This document shows, in pieces, positions 50,262-59,704 of a stretch of 64,000 nucleotides of DNA. The DNA is from Caldilineaceae bacterium (GTDB taxonomy: Bacteria > Chloroflexota > Anaerolineae > Caldilineales > Caldilineaceae). Under the pieces are notes generated by a model. It was given only the letters and a program-made list of their open reading frames with translations. It made no database searches and was not told where the DNA came from. The DNA lies in NCBI GenBank assembly GCA_011523365.1, contig WTGY01000141.1, forward strand, positions 1 to 64,000, in the 5' to 3' direction. The first letter of the stretch is position 1, and each line of letters starts with the position of its first letter. Both the position numbers and the translations under genes were made by a program.

Positions 50262-51365
50262 ATGTATCGCAAAATCGTCGTCAAGTTGGGTACGGGCGTA
50301 CTTACCAAGGGCACCCGTTTCCTCAACCAGCCCCAAATGGTGGAGCTGACCCGCCAGATAGCCGCGCTCCATCATCAGAATAAGGAGTTGATCGTCTGCT
50401 CCTCCGGCGCGCAGGCCGCAGGACGGGCCCGCTTGCGATTTCCCGAGTTGCCCACCACGCTATCCAGTCGGCAGATGCTTGCCGCCGTCGGCCAGAGTCG
50501 CCTGATGCTTCTATGGGAACGCTTCTTCGAAATATACAGCATACACGTCGGCCAAATCTTGCTCACCAGGGCCGACACCGAAAACCGTCAGCGTTTTCTC
50601 AACGTCCGCGACACCTTCAATGCACTCTTGGAGCACAAGATAGTACCAATCGTCAACGAAAACGACGCCGTTGTCGTCGACGAAATCAAAGTTGGCGACA
50701 ATGACAATCTCTCGGCGCTCGTCGCAGTCCTGACCAACGCCGACCTCCTGCTTATGTTAACCGACCAGGAGGGCCTCTTCACGGCCGACCCGCGCACCGA
50801 CCCGAACGCGCAGCTGATTCCTGAAGTCCAGACGATTGACGATTCCTTGCGCGCCCTCGCCGGTAACACGCCGTCCAACCTGGGGATTGGCGGCATGAGT
50901 ACCAAACTGCAGGCCGCCGACATCGCCTGCCGCGCCGGCACCGATGTCGTGATCGCCAACGGCAGCGCGCCCGACGTGATACTGCGGGCGGTCTCTGGTC
51001 AGCAAGTGGGGACTCGCTTCCCCGCACAGGAAGCCCCCCTGGAAAACCGCAAACGCTGGATCCTGGCCGGCCCCGCCCCCTCGGGCCATCTCCTGGTGGA
51101 TGCCGGCGCCGCCAATGCCCTGCGCCATCAGGGCAATAGCCTTCTTCCAGTCGGTATCACAACCGTCCACGGCGAGTTCGAGCGCGGCGACGCCGTCTAC
51201 GTAAAGGAGAAAAACGGGCCAAATCTGGCCCGCGGCATCTCTCGCTATAGTAGCGCTGACCTGAATCTCATTCGCGGCTGCCAGTCCCACGAGATTAGCG
51301 AACGGCTCGGATATGACTACGGGCAGGTGGCCCTCCACCGCAATGATATGATCCTATTGGAATAG
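50262..51365 (+). CDS. proB: Glutamate 5-kinase
   Basis: The 367-residue enzyme phosphorylates glutamate in the first step of proline synthesis. The amino-acid-kinase domain (about 1-255) has VVKLGTGVLT, CSSGAQAAGRARL, PIVNENDAVVVDEI and GDNDNLSALVAVLTNADLL, plus LLMLTDQEGLFTADP. A C-terminal PUA domain (about 275-360, LLVDAGAANALRHQGNSLLP) completes the standard form. In E. coli the enzyme is feedback-inhibited by proline. proA follows after 16 bases. Confidence 0.96.
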   Translation: MYRKIVVKLGTGVLTKGTRFLNQPQMVELTRQIAALHHQNKELIVCSSGAQAAGRARLRFPELPTTLSSRQMLAAVGQSRLMLLWERFFEIYSIHVGQILLTRADTENRQRFLNVRDTFNALLEHKIVPIVNENDAVVVDEIKVGDNDNLSALVAVLTNADLLLMLTDQEGLFTADPRTDPNAQLIPEVQTIDDSLRALAGNTPSNLGIGGMSTKLQAADIACRAGTDVVIANGSAPDVILRAVSGQQVGTRFPAQEAPLENRKRWILAGPAPSGHLLVDAGAANALRHQGNSLLPVGITTVHGEFERGDAVYVKEKNGPNLARGISRYSSADLNLIRGCQSHEISERLGYDYGQVALHRNDMILLE

Positions 51366-51381
51366 GGCAGGGAGGTAATAC

Positions 51382-52728
51382 ATGACCATAGCTGTCAAGA
51401 AACCAGGCACGAACGACCAAAACACAGTTCAGCTTCTTCAGGATGAACCTTCCCAGCCCGCGGCACAACAGATAGACCTCAAGGCAATGGGAAAGGCCGC
51501 GCGGCAAGCCAGCCGAACACTGGCCGGGCTGTCCTCAACCTGCAAGAATGAGGCGCTTCACGCCATCGCCGACGCGCTGGAAGCACGCAGCGCGGAGGTC
51601 CTGGCCCAGAATGAACTCGACATCGCCGACGGCCGCGCCAACGGCCTCAACGAAGCCTTGCTCGACCGCCTCCTGCTGACGCCCGAACGAATCCGAGGTC
51701 TGGCCGACGACACGCGCAAAGTGGCTGCCCTCCCCGACCCGGTAGGCGCCGAGCTTGAAAGCCGGCTCCTGCCCAATAGGCTCCGCCTCAGCCGGCGCCG
51801 CATTCCCATCGGCGTCCTCGGCGTCATCTACGAAGCACGCCCCAATACCACCATCGATATCGCCGTCCTCAGCCTCAAGACCGGCAACGCCGTCATCCTG
51901 CGCGGCGGCAAAGAGACCCTGCGCAGCAACCTGGCCCTCGTATCCGTAATTTGCGACGCGCTGCAAGCCCAGGGCCTGCCACGCGAGGCAATCCAATACA
52001 TCGGCAACCCCGACAGGGCCCTGGTCTCCCAGTTCCTGCGCATGGACGAATACGTAGATATGCTCATCCCCCGCGGCGGCAACAGCCTCCACCGCCTCTG
52101 CCGCGATCAAAGCACCATTCCCGTCATCACCGGCGGCATCGGCATCTGCCACTACTATGTAGACATCACTGCCGATCAGGAACGCTGCATGGACGTCATC
52201 GTCAACGCCCGCACCCAGCGTCCCTCCGTCTGCAACGCCCTCGATACCCTCCTCGTCAACCGCCAGATCGCGCCCGAGTTTCTGCCAAAACTGGCGCAGC
52301 GCATGGCCGAATGCGGTGTCGAGATACGCGCGACACCCGACGCCATGCCCCATCTCACAGACAACGGTGCAACCGTCATCCCCGCCGGGCCCGACGACTG
52401 GGACACCGAATGGATGACACTGATCCTCGGCGTCAAACTGGTGGACACGCTCGACGAGGCCATCGAGCATATCCAGGAGCACAGCCAGGACCACTCCGAT
52501 GGCATCCTCACCCAGGACTGGAACAACGCCCAACGCTTCGTCGATGCCGTCAACTCCTCAGCCGTCTTCGTCAACGCCAGCACACGCTTCAACGACGGCG
52601 GCCAGTTCGGCCTCGGTGCCGAGGTCGCCATCAGCACGCAGAAGCTCCACGCCCGCGGCCCAATGGGGCTCGAAGAGCTGACCACCTACAAATGGATTGT
52701 CCTGGGCGATATGCACGTACGGGAGTAA
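51382..52728 (+). CDS. proA: Gamma-glutamyl phosphate reductase
   Basis: The 448-residue NADPH-dependent enzyme is an aldehyde-dehydrogenase-fold reductase that makes glutamate-5-semialdehyde, the second step of proline synthesis. [31 protein letters not shown] and [16 protein letters not shown] are typical. The catalytic Cys is in [13 protein letters not shown], and the C terminus has [16 protein letters not shown]. About 25 residues precede the usual start, so a later start is possible, though GGGAGG sits well before the ATG at 51382. Confidence 0.96.
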   Translation: MTIAVKKPGTNDQNTVQLLQDEPSQPAAQQIDLKAMGKAARQASRTLAGLSSTCKNEALHAIADALEARSAEVLAQNELDIADGRANGLNEALLDRLLLTPERIRGLADDTRKVAALPDPVGAELESRLLPNRLRLSRRRIPIGVLGVIYEARPNTTIDIAVLSLKTGNAVILRGGKETLRSNLALVSVICDALQAQGLPREAIQYIGNPDRALVSQFLRMDEYVDMLIPRGGNSLHRLCRDQSTIPVITGGIGICHYYVDITADQERCMDVIVNARTQRPSVCNALDTLLVNRQIAPEFLPKLAQRMAECGVEIRATPDAMPHLTDNGATVIPAGPDDWDTEWMTLILGVKLVDTLDEAIEHIQEHSQDHSDGILTQDWNNAQRFVDAVNSSAVFVNASTRFNDGGQFGLGAEVAISTQKLHARGPMGLEELTTYKWIVLGDMHVRE

Positions 52729-52750
52729 CTCGAAGCCGATCGTTCTTTCG

Positions 52751-52775
52751 ACCGGGGCCGCACGGCCCCGGTTTT
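52751..52775. terminator. Bidirectional terminator between proA and the FGGY kinase
   Basis: ACCGGGGCCG-CA-CGGCCCCGGT forms a 10-bp GC-rich hairpin followed by TTTT on the plus strand. It lies 22 bases after proA and just beyond the stop of the convergent kinase gene. The plus-strand T tract makes it a terminator of proBA first. Confidence 0.82.
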
Positions 52776-52780
52776 CCTTC

Positions 52781-54223
52781 CTACGGTTCGACTGCGTCCG
52801 CGTAGTCCAGCATCGCCGCCGCCGCCGTCTCTAGGTCACCGAAAACACCCAATCCAACCGACGCCGCCACCGCCGCACCCACCGCCGCCTCTTCCGCATG
52901 GCTCGGTATCAGCAACGTCTTCTCGAAACGGCGCGCCAGGATCTGGACCAGCAGCCCGTTCTGCCGGACCCCGTTTCCCGCGCCCACCAGGAGCGGCGGC
53001 GTTCCCACCACCGGCTCCATCTGTTCAAAAAAGGCGAAAAAGCCGTCCGCCATGCCCTCGAGCAGGGCCCGCGCGAAATGGGCAGGCGTGAAATTGTCCG
53101 GTGACAGCCCCCTGAACGAAGCCCGCAACCCCGGATCGGTGCGGCTGCCGCTGAAGAACGGTTCACATCGCAGCCCGTCACTGCCCGCAGGGACCGTCGC
53201 CGCCAGTCCCGTCATTCGTTCGTAAAGGTCGCTCGGCGTTTCAACTCCCAAAAGTTGCGCGCCCACCTGCTGAAAGAATACCTGCAAGTAAGCATAGGAA
53301 CGCCCGCCGAACAGCCCTCCTCCTATCAGTAGATACTGTCCCCCAGGGAAAGGGCGGTTTTCCAACCCGGGAATGAAATGAAAACTGCCCGTCCGGGCAG
53401 AAATCTGGCCCCCGGTTCCCACATTCAGGAGCAGACTGCGGCCCGGCTCCGGTGCACTGCCGATGAAACTGGCCTGGTTGTCCCCCAGCGCGATCGTTAC
53501 CGGCGTCCCCGGCTCCAAACCGACAGCTTCAGCCAGCCCGCGCCGCAAACCCCCCACAATATCCCCGGCGTCGCCGATCGGCGGGAAGAGACCTGCCGGC
53601 AGCGCCAACCGCTCCAAGAGCGTCGAATCCCAACAGTTCGCCCGGATGTCGAAGATCCCGGAACTCCCCGCCAGCGTCGGCTCACACACCACCGACGCGC
53701 CCGTCATGAACGAGACCACCGCATCCGGGACAAAGCAGGCAGTCACCGGGGGATCGGGCAGATCCCCCTGCAAACTGAGCCAGTACAGGCTGGGTCCCAG
53801 AAACCCCGCCGCCGGCAGGCAGCCGGTGTTGCGAAAGGCCTCACGCCCTCCCGCGGCCGAAATGAACCGCTCCAGCACCGGCCTGTCAGAACCGGGCAAC
53901 GGCTCCTGCACCCGCAAGTCCTGCCACGTAATCGCGGGCCCGGCCGGCGAAGCGTCCGGTCTGATCAGGGCAACCCCATGCTGCTGTCCCGTGACCCCGA
54001 TGCCTTGGATGTCCGACGAGCCCAAGTCTGCCTGCGCTACCAGTCCCGCCAGGCACTCCACTGCCAGTTCGTACAAGTGCGCCAGGTCCAGCTCAGCCCG
54101 CCCAGGTCCCGGAGACGAACCAGCGCGGTTGGCAACAGTCCGGTGGGCCGCCTGCCTGCCGCTCACTGGATCCAGCACAACCGCACTCAATGAAGTCGTG
54201 CCAATATCGAGTCCGATGATCAT
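52781..54223 (-). CDS. FGGY-family carbohydrate kinase
   Basis: The 480-residue sugar kinase belongs to the xylulokinase/sedoheptulokinase/gluconokinase family. It has the N-terminal phosphate motif GLDIGTTSLSAVVLD, the GIGVTGQQHGVALI segment with the GQxHG of xylulokinase-like enzymes, the catalytic Asp in ALGDNQASFIGS, and the adenosine motif LLVGAGNGVRQNGLLVQILA. GDNQAS is common in sedoheptulokinase-like members, so D-sedoheptulose or D-xylulose are both possible. The divergent neighbour is a PhyH dioxygenase with a 248-base gap in which I see no clear promoter pair. Confidence 0.87.
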   Translation of the reverse strand: MIIGLDIGTTSLSAVVLDPVSGRQAAHRTVANRAGSSPGPGRAELDLAHLYELAVECLAGLVAQADLGSSDIQGIGVTGQQHGVALIRPDASPAGPAITWQDLRVQEPLPGSDRPVLERFISAAGGREAFRNTGCLPAAGFLGPSLYWLSLQGDLPDPPVTACFVPDAVVSFMTGASVVCEPTLAGSSGIFDIRANCWDSTLLERLALPAGLFPPIGDAGDIVGGLRRGLAEAVGLEPGTPVTIALGDNQASFIGSAPEPGRSLLLNVGTGGQISARTGSFHFIPGLENRPFPGGQYLLIGGGLFGGRSYAYLQVFFQQVGAQLLGVETPSDLYERMTGLAATVPAGSDGLRCEPFFSGSRTDPGLRASFRGLSPDNFTPAHFARALLEGMADGFFAFFEQMEPVVGTPPLLVGAGNGVRQNGLLVQILARRFEKTLLIPSHAEEAAVGAAVAASVGLGVFGDLETAAAAMLDYADAVEP

Positions 54224-54471
54224 AGCTGATTCCCTTCAAATGCTACTGGAGGACACACCGCGATTGTATCCCAGATCTCCGAATGGGAGCATTCTCGCAT
54301 CGCAGCGTCAGTATGCATAGACCCTTGTCTCTCTGTTACAATAGGGACAATTTCGTAGGGGGATGTCGAGTTTTGCCGCCCTTCTCGTAAACATGGCAGT
54401 AAACGACCATACGCATCCCCGCACCTCCATTCATGCTCTTACGCCGTACCGCACTACGCAGGAGATGCATC

Positions 54472-55317
54472 ATGACGACGACCACCATCGCCCAGGACAA
54501 AAGGACCCAGTTGATAGAAGACGGCTACTGCGTCTTCGAGCAGGTACTGTCTCCCGAAATGCTGGCCCGCGTGCGTGCCGCCAGCGACGGCCTCATCGCG
54601 GCCCAGTCCGCCGAGCACTTCGAAGAGCAGAAATCCACCGGCAGCATGATCAGCGTCTACGATGATCCCTTCTTCGCCGAACTGGTCGCCTATCAACCGG
54701 CCCTCGACGCACTGGCCTCTTTGGGCTATCCAAAGCCGCGCTGGTCCTCCGGCTTTGTCATCAGCAAGCCCGGCCACTCACCGCCCCTCTTCTGGCATCA
54801 GGACTGGTGGGGATGGAACGATCCGCTCAGCTATACAGACCTCCCCCTGCAGGTCTTTGCCATGTACTATCTGGTCGATACGCGCATCGAGAACGGCTGC
54901 CTGCGCGTCATCTCCGGTTCCCACCGCAAGCGCCACCGCATGCACGACGTCGTGCATACTGCACATACGGATGAGCTGCGCCGCGCCACCGACCCCAACC
55001 ATCCTGCCTACCAACCATTGCCGGGAGATCAGGCCGTACCCGTACGCGCCGGCGATCTGGTGATCGGTGACTCCAGGCTGCTCCATGGCTCCTACGCCAA
55101 CCAGACTGATGAACGGCGCACAGTCATCACGATCTGGTACCATCCCAACTTCGACGTCTCCTCCCCCCGCATCCAGTCCAATCTGAGCAAGACCCAGACA
55201 CGCGTAGTCGACTGGCCGCCGCAGGCGCAGAAACTCGTCCAGAGATTGGTTCCCACTTACGAAGGCGACGAAAAACCGCTGGAGTGGAACCGCGTGCCCG
55301 GACCTGATCTGAAGTGA
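54472..55317 (+). CDS. Phytanoyl-CoA dioxygenase (PhyH) family protein
   Basis: The 281-residue Fe(II)/2-oxoglutarate-dependent oxygenase has a double-stranded beta-helix fold. The iron ligands are the His and Asp of FWHQDWWGW and the distal His of SRLLHGSYANQTDERR, whose Arg would bind 2-oxoglutarate. The N-terminal QLIEDGYCVFEQVLSPEMLARV is typical of bacterial PhyH proteins. ATG at 54472 follows GGAGA. The next gene, an aldehyde dehydrogenase, starts 86 bases on and could oxidise an aldehyde released by this enzyme; that pairing is an inference. Confidence 0.88.
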   Translation: MTTTTIAQDKRTQLIEDGYCVFEQVLSPEMLARVRAASDGLIAAQSAEHFEEQKSTGSMISVYDDPFFAELVAYQPALDALASLGYPKPRWSSGFVISKPGHSPPLFWHQDWWGWNDPLSYTDLPLQVFAMYYLVDTRIENGCLRVISGSHRKRHRMHDVVHTAHTDELRRATDPNHPAYQPLPGDQAVPVRAGDLVIGDSRLLHGSYANQTDERRTVITIWYHPNFDVSSPRIQSNLSKTQTRVVDWPPQAQKLVQRLVPTYEGDEKPLEWNRVPGPDLK

Positions 55318-55403
55318 AATTCGCCTGCGCAAATCGCGCAGCGATAGCACGTTCATCAAAGCAACCATTCTGAAAATACAGTGACAATAAGGAGAACAAT
55401 CCG

Positions 55404-56819
55404 ATGAAAATGCACATTGGCGGACATTGGGTGGACAAGTCCGAAAAGATCGAAGTATTGCACCCTTTCGACGGCTCCGTCATCGACACAATCCCCAGAG
55501 GCGATGCGGCCGATGTCGAACTGGCCCTCGCGACTGCCGAACGCGGCGCCAAAGTAATGGCCAGTTTGACCGGCTATGAGCGCTACGAAATCCTCCACAA
55601 GGCTGCCCACCTGATGGAGGAACGCAACGAAGACCTGGCCCGCACCATTACGCTCGAAGAGGGCAAGATCATCGCTGAGGGCCGCATCGAAGCCGCACGC
55701 GCCGTGGAAATCATCGCACTCTCCGCTGAAGAGGCCAAGCGCCTCGGTGGCGAAGTCGTCCCCCTAGACGGCGCACCCGGTGCGGCCGGCAAGTTCGGCT
55801 TCACCGTCCGCGTCCCCTGCGGCGTCATCGTCGGCATCAGCCCCTTCAACTTCCCCCTCCACCTCGTCTGCCACAAGATCGGTCCCGCCCTGGCCGCCGG
55901 CAACGCCATCATTCTCAAGCCGGCCACCGACACGCCGCTCTCAGCACTCAAGCTGGTCGAGATCTTCCTCGAAGCCGGCACTCCGCCCGAGGCGCTTCAA
56001 TGCCTCACCGGCTCCGGCGGCGTCATCGGCGATGCTCTCTGCGCCGACCCCCGCGTCCGCAAGATCACCTTCACCGGCAGCCGCGACATCGGCGAGCACA
56101 TCTGCCGCACCGCCGGCCTCAAGCGCGTCACCATGGAACTCGGGTCCAATGCGCCCCTCATCGTCATGCCCGATGCCGACCCCGAACGCGTAGCCCAGGC
56201 CGCCGCCGCCTCCGGTTACTCCAACGCCGGCCAGGTCTGCATTTCCACACAGCGCGTCGTCACCCACGAAAAGATCTACGGCGATTTTCTCGACGCCTTC
56301 AAGGCCACCGTCGAAAACATCACAACCGGCAACCCGCTCGCCGAATCCACCAAAATGGGACCGATGATTCGCGAGGAAGACGCCGTGCGCGTCGATCAGT
56401 GGGTCGATGAAGCCGTAAGCGGCGGCGCCGAGCTCGTCCTCGGCGGCCAGCGCAACGGCCAGATGTACCAGCCCACCATCGTCTCCAACGTCAGCCCGGA
56501 GATGAAGATCTCCTGCGACGAGGTCTTCGGCCCCGTCGTTGGCGTCACCCGCGTCAGCGACATCGACGAGGCCATCGCCCTCGCCAACGACACCAACTAC
56601 GGCCTGAGCGCTGCAATCTTTACGCAGAATATCGATTGGGCAATGAGATTCGTGCAGGAGGTGGAGTCCGGCAATCTGCACGTCAACTGGGGCACCCAGT
56701 GGCGCGCCGACCTAATGCCCTACGGCGGCGTTAAGGAGAGCGGCATGGGCAAGGAAGGACCCAAGTACGCCATCGAGGAAATGACCGAGACCAAGATGGC
56801 GGTCTTCCACCTGAGCTGA
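55404..56819 (+). CDS. NAD(P)-dependent aldehyde dehydrogenase
   Basis: The 471-residue enzyme belongs to the succinate-semialdehyde/lactaldehyde/phosphonoacetaldehyde dehydrogenase part of the ALDH superfamily. It has VPCGVIVGISPFNFPLHLVCHKIGPALAAGNAIILKP as the cofactor-binding strand-helix region (read in parts). ITFTGSRDIGEHI and the general-base Glu in TMELGSNAPLIV are visible, as is the catalytic Cys in YSNAGQVCISTQRV. EVFGPVVGV and PYGGVKESGMGKEG close the C-terminal half. The substrate cannot be fixed, but LGSNAP with VPCG fits the small hydroxy- or phospho-aldehyde group. Confidence 0.92.
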   Translation: MKMHIGGHWVDKSEKIEVLHPFDGSVIDTIPRGDAADVELALATAERGAKVMASLTGYERYEILHKAAHLMEERNEDLARTITLEEGKIIAEGRIEAARAVEIIALSAEEAKRLGGEVVPLDGAPGAAGKFGFTVRVPCGVIVGISPFNFPLHLVCHKIGPALAAGNAIILKPATDTPLSALKLVEIFLEAGTPPEALQCLTGSGGVIGDALCADPRVRKITFTGSRDIGEHICRTAGLKRVTMELGSNAPLIVMPDADPERVAQAAAASGYSNAGQVCISTQRVVTHEKIYGDFLDAFKATVENITTGNPLAESTKMGPMIREEDAVRVDQWVDEAVSGGAELVLGGQRNGQMYQPTIVSNVSPEMKISCDEVFGPVVGVTRVSDIDEAIALANDTNYGLSAAIFTQNIDWAMRFVQEVESGNLHVNWGTQWRADLMPYGGVKESGMGKEGPKYAIEEMTETKMAVFHLS

Positions 56820-56867
56820 TTGGGCAAGCTGGATTCAACCTGATCGAAGAAGAGGTTCCCGACTCCA

Positions 56868-56907
56868 AAAGGCATCGCCGCGGGCATGTTCCCGTGTCGA
56901 TGCCTTT
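56868..56907. terminator. Bidirectional hairpin terminator between convergent genes
   Basis: AAAGGCATCG and CGATGCCTTT pair perfectly, with an inner CGGG-CATGTT-CCCG stem. The flanking A and T runs allow function on either strand. It ends the aldehyde dehydrogenase transcript and lies just beyond the stop of the convergent methyltransferase gene. Confidence 0.8.
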
Positions 56908-56920
56908 GCCTTCTCAGCCC

Positions 56921-57811
56921 CTAGCTATCACTGTGGAAGACAGCCAGCCTAAACTCGTGGTTCATCCCCGCCTCCTGCAAGGACAGCCACGACTCCGCCG
57001 CGATCTGCTCCGTACACGGGCCAAACGAACAGACTATCAACCGCCGCGTGCGAGCTTCTTGCCCGAGCCTGTTGAGTACCATTTGCAGCATCTGCCCCCT
57101 GAACGGGGAGAACAGAAAATAAACCGTGCCCCCGCACAGGTCCGCGTCGCGAGCATCTCCCTCACTGAAAGAGACCCCATCAAGTCCCAACTCGGCTGAC
57201 TCACCCCGAGCCTGCTCCACATATTCCGGCACGACCTCCAGCCCGACCGACTCCACGCCCGTCAGCAGATGGACCATCAGCACAACCTGCCCCAGCCCGG
57301 AGCCGATATCGACAAATCGGTCGCCGCGCGTCAGCGGCACGCGGTCCACCAATTCCAGCACCGCGCTCACCGGCGTCGACTCATAATGGATCATCTCAGC
57401 GTCGCCCCCGTCCCACGGCTGCGGCACGCAGTCGCTGCGGAAAATCCCTGCAGCCAGCGCGTCCGCGGCCTCCGCGCCCCAGTGCATGGACGCGGTATCA
57501 CCGCGCCGGTACCGGCAGTTGCTTTCAAGCAGCGCCCGCAGTTGGCCCGGTTTCACCGTTCTCGACTGGATGCCTAGACGCAGCTTCCGAAAGAGGGCTT
57601 GGTTTAGCCCCCCCAAGTCGCCCTGCAAGGCGCGCACGCGCCGCAGCCCGCTTGCAGCGAGCCGCTGCCCGGCCTTTATCGCGTACGCTTCACCCAGAAA
57701 GTCGAGCGTCTTCAGCGCCTCGAAGCGTCCCGCTAAATTGTCACTGCTGTGGAGTGTGGAGTCCCGTTCCAGAGCGGCCAGATCCCGTTCCAACTTCGAC
57801 AGATCGGCCAT
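56921..57811 (-). CDS. Class I SAM-dependent methyltransferase (DOT1-like fold)
   Basis: The 296-residue protein has a helical N-terminal part (about 1-130) and a Rossmann methyltransferase domain. Motif I is DRFVDIGSGLGQVVLMV, the acidic residue of motif II lies in VGLEVVPEYVEQAR, and GDARDADL is next. The N-terminal PVSAVLELVDRVPLTRGDR lead-in resembles bacterial DOT1-like/Mycolic-type methyltransferases. The substrate is unknown. It follows rimO after 29 bases on the same strand. Confidence 0.8.
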   Translation of the reverse strand: MADLSKLERDLAALERDSTLHSSDNLAGRFEALKTLDFLGEAYAIKAGQRLAASGLRRVRALQGDLGGLNQALFRKLRLGIQSRTVKPGQLRALLESNCRYRRGDTASMHWGAEAADALAAGIFRSDCVPQPWDGGDAEMIHYESTPVSAVLELVDRVPLTRGDRFVDIGSGLGQVVLMVHLLTGVESVGLEVVPEYVEQARGESAELGLDGVSFSEGDARDADLCGGTVYFLFSPFRGQMLQMVLNRLGQEARTRRLIVCSFGPCTEQIAAESWLSLQEAGMNHEFRLAVFHSDS

Positions 57812-57840
57812 GACGGTCTCCGTGCGAGGTAATATGCCTT

Positions 57841-59250
57841 CTACTTTAGCTCTGCCAGCATTTCCGTCCTGCTGGAAAACGTTTCAGCGATCAGCGGTTC
57901 ACCCACCAAATCATATTCCAGCGCCCCATTGATGTGCACCTGCAGAATAGCGCCGGCTGGCGCTTCCGCAATGCCTGGCACGAGCACCAGGCCGTCCACC
58001 TCCGGCGCATCGCGATAGCTGCGGCCCATTACCAGCGGCGCGCCGCTCTCCGCAATCTCGCCCTGGCCCTCGACGAGGATGTCAAGCACCTTCCCAACCT
58101 GCTCCTGGTTCTTTCGCAGACTGATCGGCTGCTGGACCTCCATCAACCTGCCGTAGCGCTCCTCTTTCTCCTCCTCAAACACCGGGTCAGGCAACTCCGC
58201 CGCCGGCGTTCCCGGTTCCGGGCTGAAAGGAAATGCGCCCACCTTGTCGAATTCGACCTCCTGCACGAATTCTAGCAACCCCTGAAACTCCTCTTCAGTC
58301 TCGCCCGGGTAACCGACAATAAACGTGGTGCGCATCGCGATATCCGGCATCGCCGCCCGCAGCTTCTCCACGTGGTCATAGACCATCTCCAGCCGCGATG
58401 GCCTGCGCATACGCCGTAACGTGCGCGGGTCTCCGTGCTGCAGGGGCATATCCAGATAGGGCACAATCTTTTCCTGGCTCGCCATCACTTCGATCAGCCC
58501 GTCGCTCACATGCCCCGGGTACGCGTACATCATCCGCACCCACTTCAGAGCGTCGCTCGTCCGGTTGCACAGGGCGCTCAACAAACGCGGCAGACTGTCC
58601 GGCTCACCCTGGTCCCGCCCGAAGTCGGTCGTATCCTGAGCTACGATCACCAACTCCTTTGCGCCCGCCTCCACCAACGCATTGGCTTCATTGATGATGG
58701 CCTCAATGGGCCGGCTGCGCAGCTTGCCTTTGAAGCTGGGAATCGTGCAGAACGCGCACGGCGCGTTGCAACCGTCCGAAATCTTGAGATAGGCGCTGCC
58801 CCCGGCCACCGGCGGCCGTGGCACCGCCTGCACATAACTTTCGTCCGGCTCACCCAACAGACTGTACCGCTCCAACCTGCGCTGCTCCGGTCCGCCGCGC
58901 ACCTGCTTGATCAACGCCACCACATCCATCCAACGCCGCGTTCCCAGCAGACCGTCCACCTGAGGCACCCGCGTCAGCACCTCCTCGCCGTTGCGCTGCG
59001 CCAGGCAGCCGGCCGCGATCAGCATCTGGTGCCGCCGCTTCCCGTCCGCCAGCTCCTGCAAAACCCCGATCGATTCCTCTTTGGCCGCCTCCAGAAAGCC
59101 GCACGTGTTCACGATCAACACATCCGCCCGCCGCGCATCGGCACTTACGCCAAAGTCGGCCTGCCGCAACAGCATCTCCATGCCGTCACTGTCAACCTCA
59201 TTCTTCGGACATCCAAGGGTAACCAGGTGGTAAGATTGTCTAATCTTCAT
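57841..59250 (-). CDS. rimO: Ribosomal protein uS12 methylthiotransferase
   Basis: The 469-residue radical SAM enzyme adds a methylthio group to the conserved Asp of ribosomal protein S12. The N-terminal UPF0004 domain has VTLGCPKNEVDSDGMEMLL, VNTCGFLEAAKEES and GCLAQRNGEEVL, supplying the three auxiliary-cluster cysteines. The radical SAM cluster is CNAPCAFCTIP. The C-terminal TRAM domain ends near EYDLVGEPL. LGCPKNEVDS marks RimO rather than MiaB. ATG at 59250 is chosen. It overlaps the end of the decayed hepT frame by 11 bases. Confidence 0.95.
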   Translation of the reverse strand: MKIRQSYHLVTLGCPKNEVDSDGMEMLLRQADFGVSADARRADVLIVNTCGFLEAAKEESIGVLQELADGKRRHQMLIAAGCLAQRNGEEVLTRVPQVDGLLGTRRWMDVVALIKQVRGGPEQRRLERYSLLGEPDESYVQAVPRPPVAGGSAYLKISDGCNAPCAFCTIPSFKGKLRSRPIEAIINEANALVEAGAKELVIVAQDTTDFGRDQGEPDSLPRLLSALCNRTSDALKWVRMMYAYPGHVSDGLIEVMASQEKIVPYLDMPLQHGDPRTLRRMRRPSRLEMVYDHVEKLRAAMPDIAMRTTFIVGYPGETEEEFQGLLEFVQEVEFDKVGAFPFSPEPGTPAAELPDPVFEEEKEERYGRLMEVQQPISLRKNQEQVGKVLDILVEGQGEIAESGAPLVMGRSYRDAPEVDGLVLVPGIAEAPAGAILQVHINGALEYDLVGEPLIAETFSSRTEMLAELK

Positions 59251-59704
59251 TTCTTTGCAGGACCTCTCGCAGCAAGTCTTCAACGAGAGCAACAATACTG
59301 TCGTGAGAGTCGACTATTCTACCGACAATAACGGCCAGCTTCGCCTCATCGATTAGGAAGCCATAAATCTTTGTCGCGACATGTCAAAAGGCCATTAGCT
59401 CCAGACAGATTCTTAGTGTTTGCGGCTTCATCGTCACTCTATATTCCGCGACCATGGCTTCCAAAGCTTGTAGTGCCTCTCGATGCGAAAACGGTCCAGT
59501 TGGATGCTCTTTTCTCAAAAACTTAATGAATCGGAGGATGAGGTGTTCAAAGGCATTGTAGTAGCCAAAGCATTCATATGTTAGAGCCGACCGTCGAACA
59601 ATTTCATCAACATCCTGCGATTATATGTGTATGATATTTGAACGTACGCGAGTGAGATTTTCTAGACCGAAGTGAACCTCTTGCTCAAACTCGTTCGCGT
59701 TCAT
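59240..59704 (-). pseudogene. Decayed HepT-like HEPN ribonuclease toxin with two in-frame stops
   Basis: Reading the minus strand from the ATG at 59704 gives a continuous 154-codon frame ending at 59242-59240, interrupted by TAA at codon 28 (59623-59621) and TGA at codon 107 (59386-59384). The recoverable protein reads ALTYECFGYYNAFEHLILRF, HPTGPFSHREALQALEAMV, LELMAF-stop-HVATKIYGFLID and VEDLLREVLQRNED, the HepT-like toxin pattern. The TGA replaces the Arg of the (F)RH HEPN catalytic motif by a CGA-to-TGA change. The ATG lies inside the 3' end of the MNT antitoxin gene, the usual arrangement. Other genes here end in TGA, so recoding is unlikely. Confidence 0.85.

Noticed and set aside
51535-52533. 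A 332-codon minus-strand frame inside proA
   Set aside because: It is antisense to a well-supported proA and reads as low-complexity Val/Gly/Asp-rich sequence.
59384-59386. TGA as a recoded sense or selenocysteine codon in hepT
   Set aside because: There is a second in-frame stop (TAA) in the same gene, the family residue here is Arg, and many genes in the window end in TGA.
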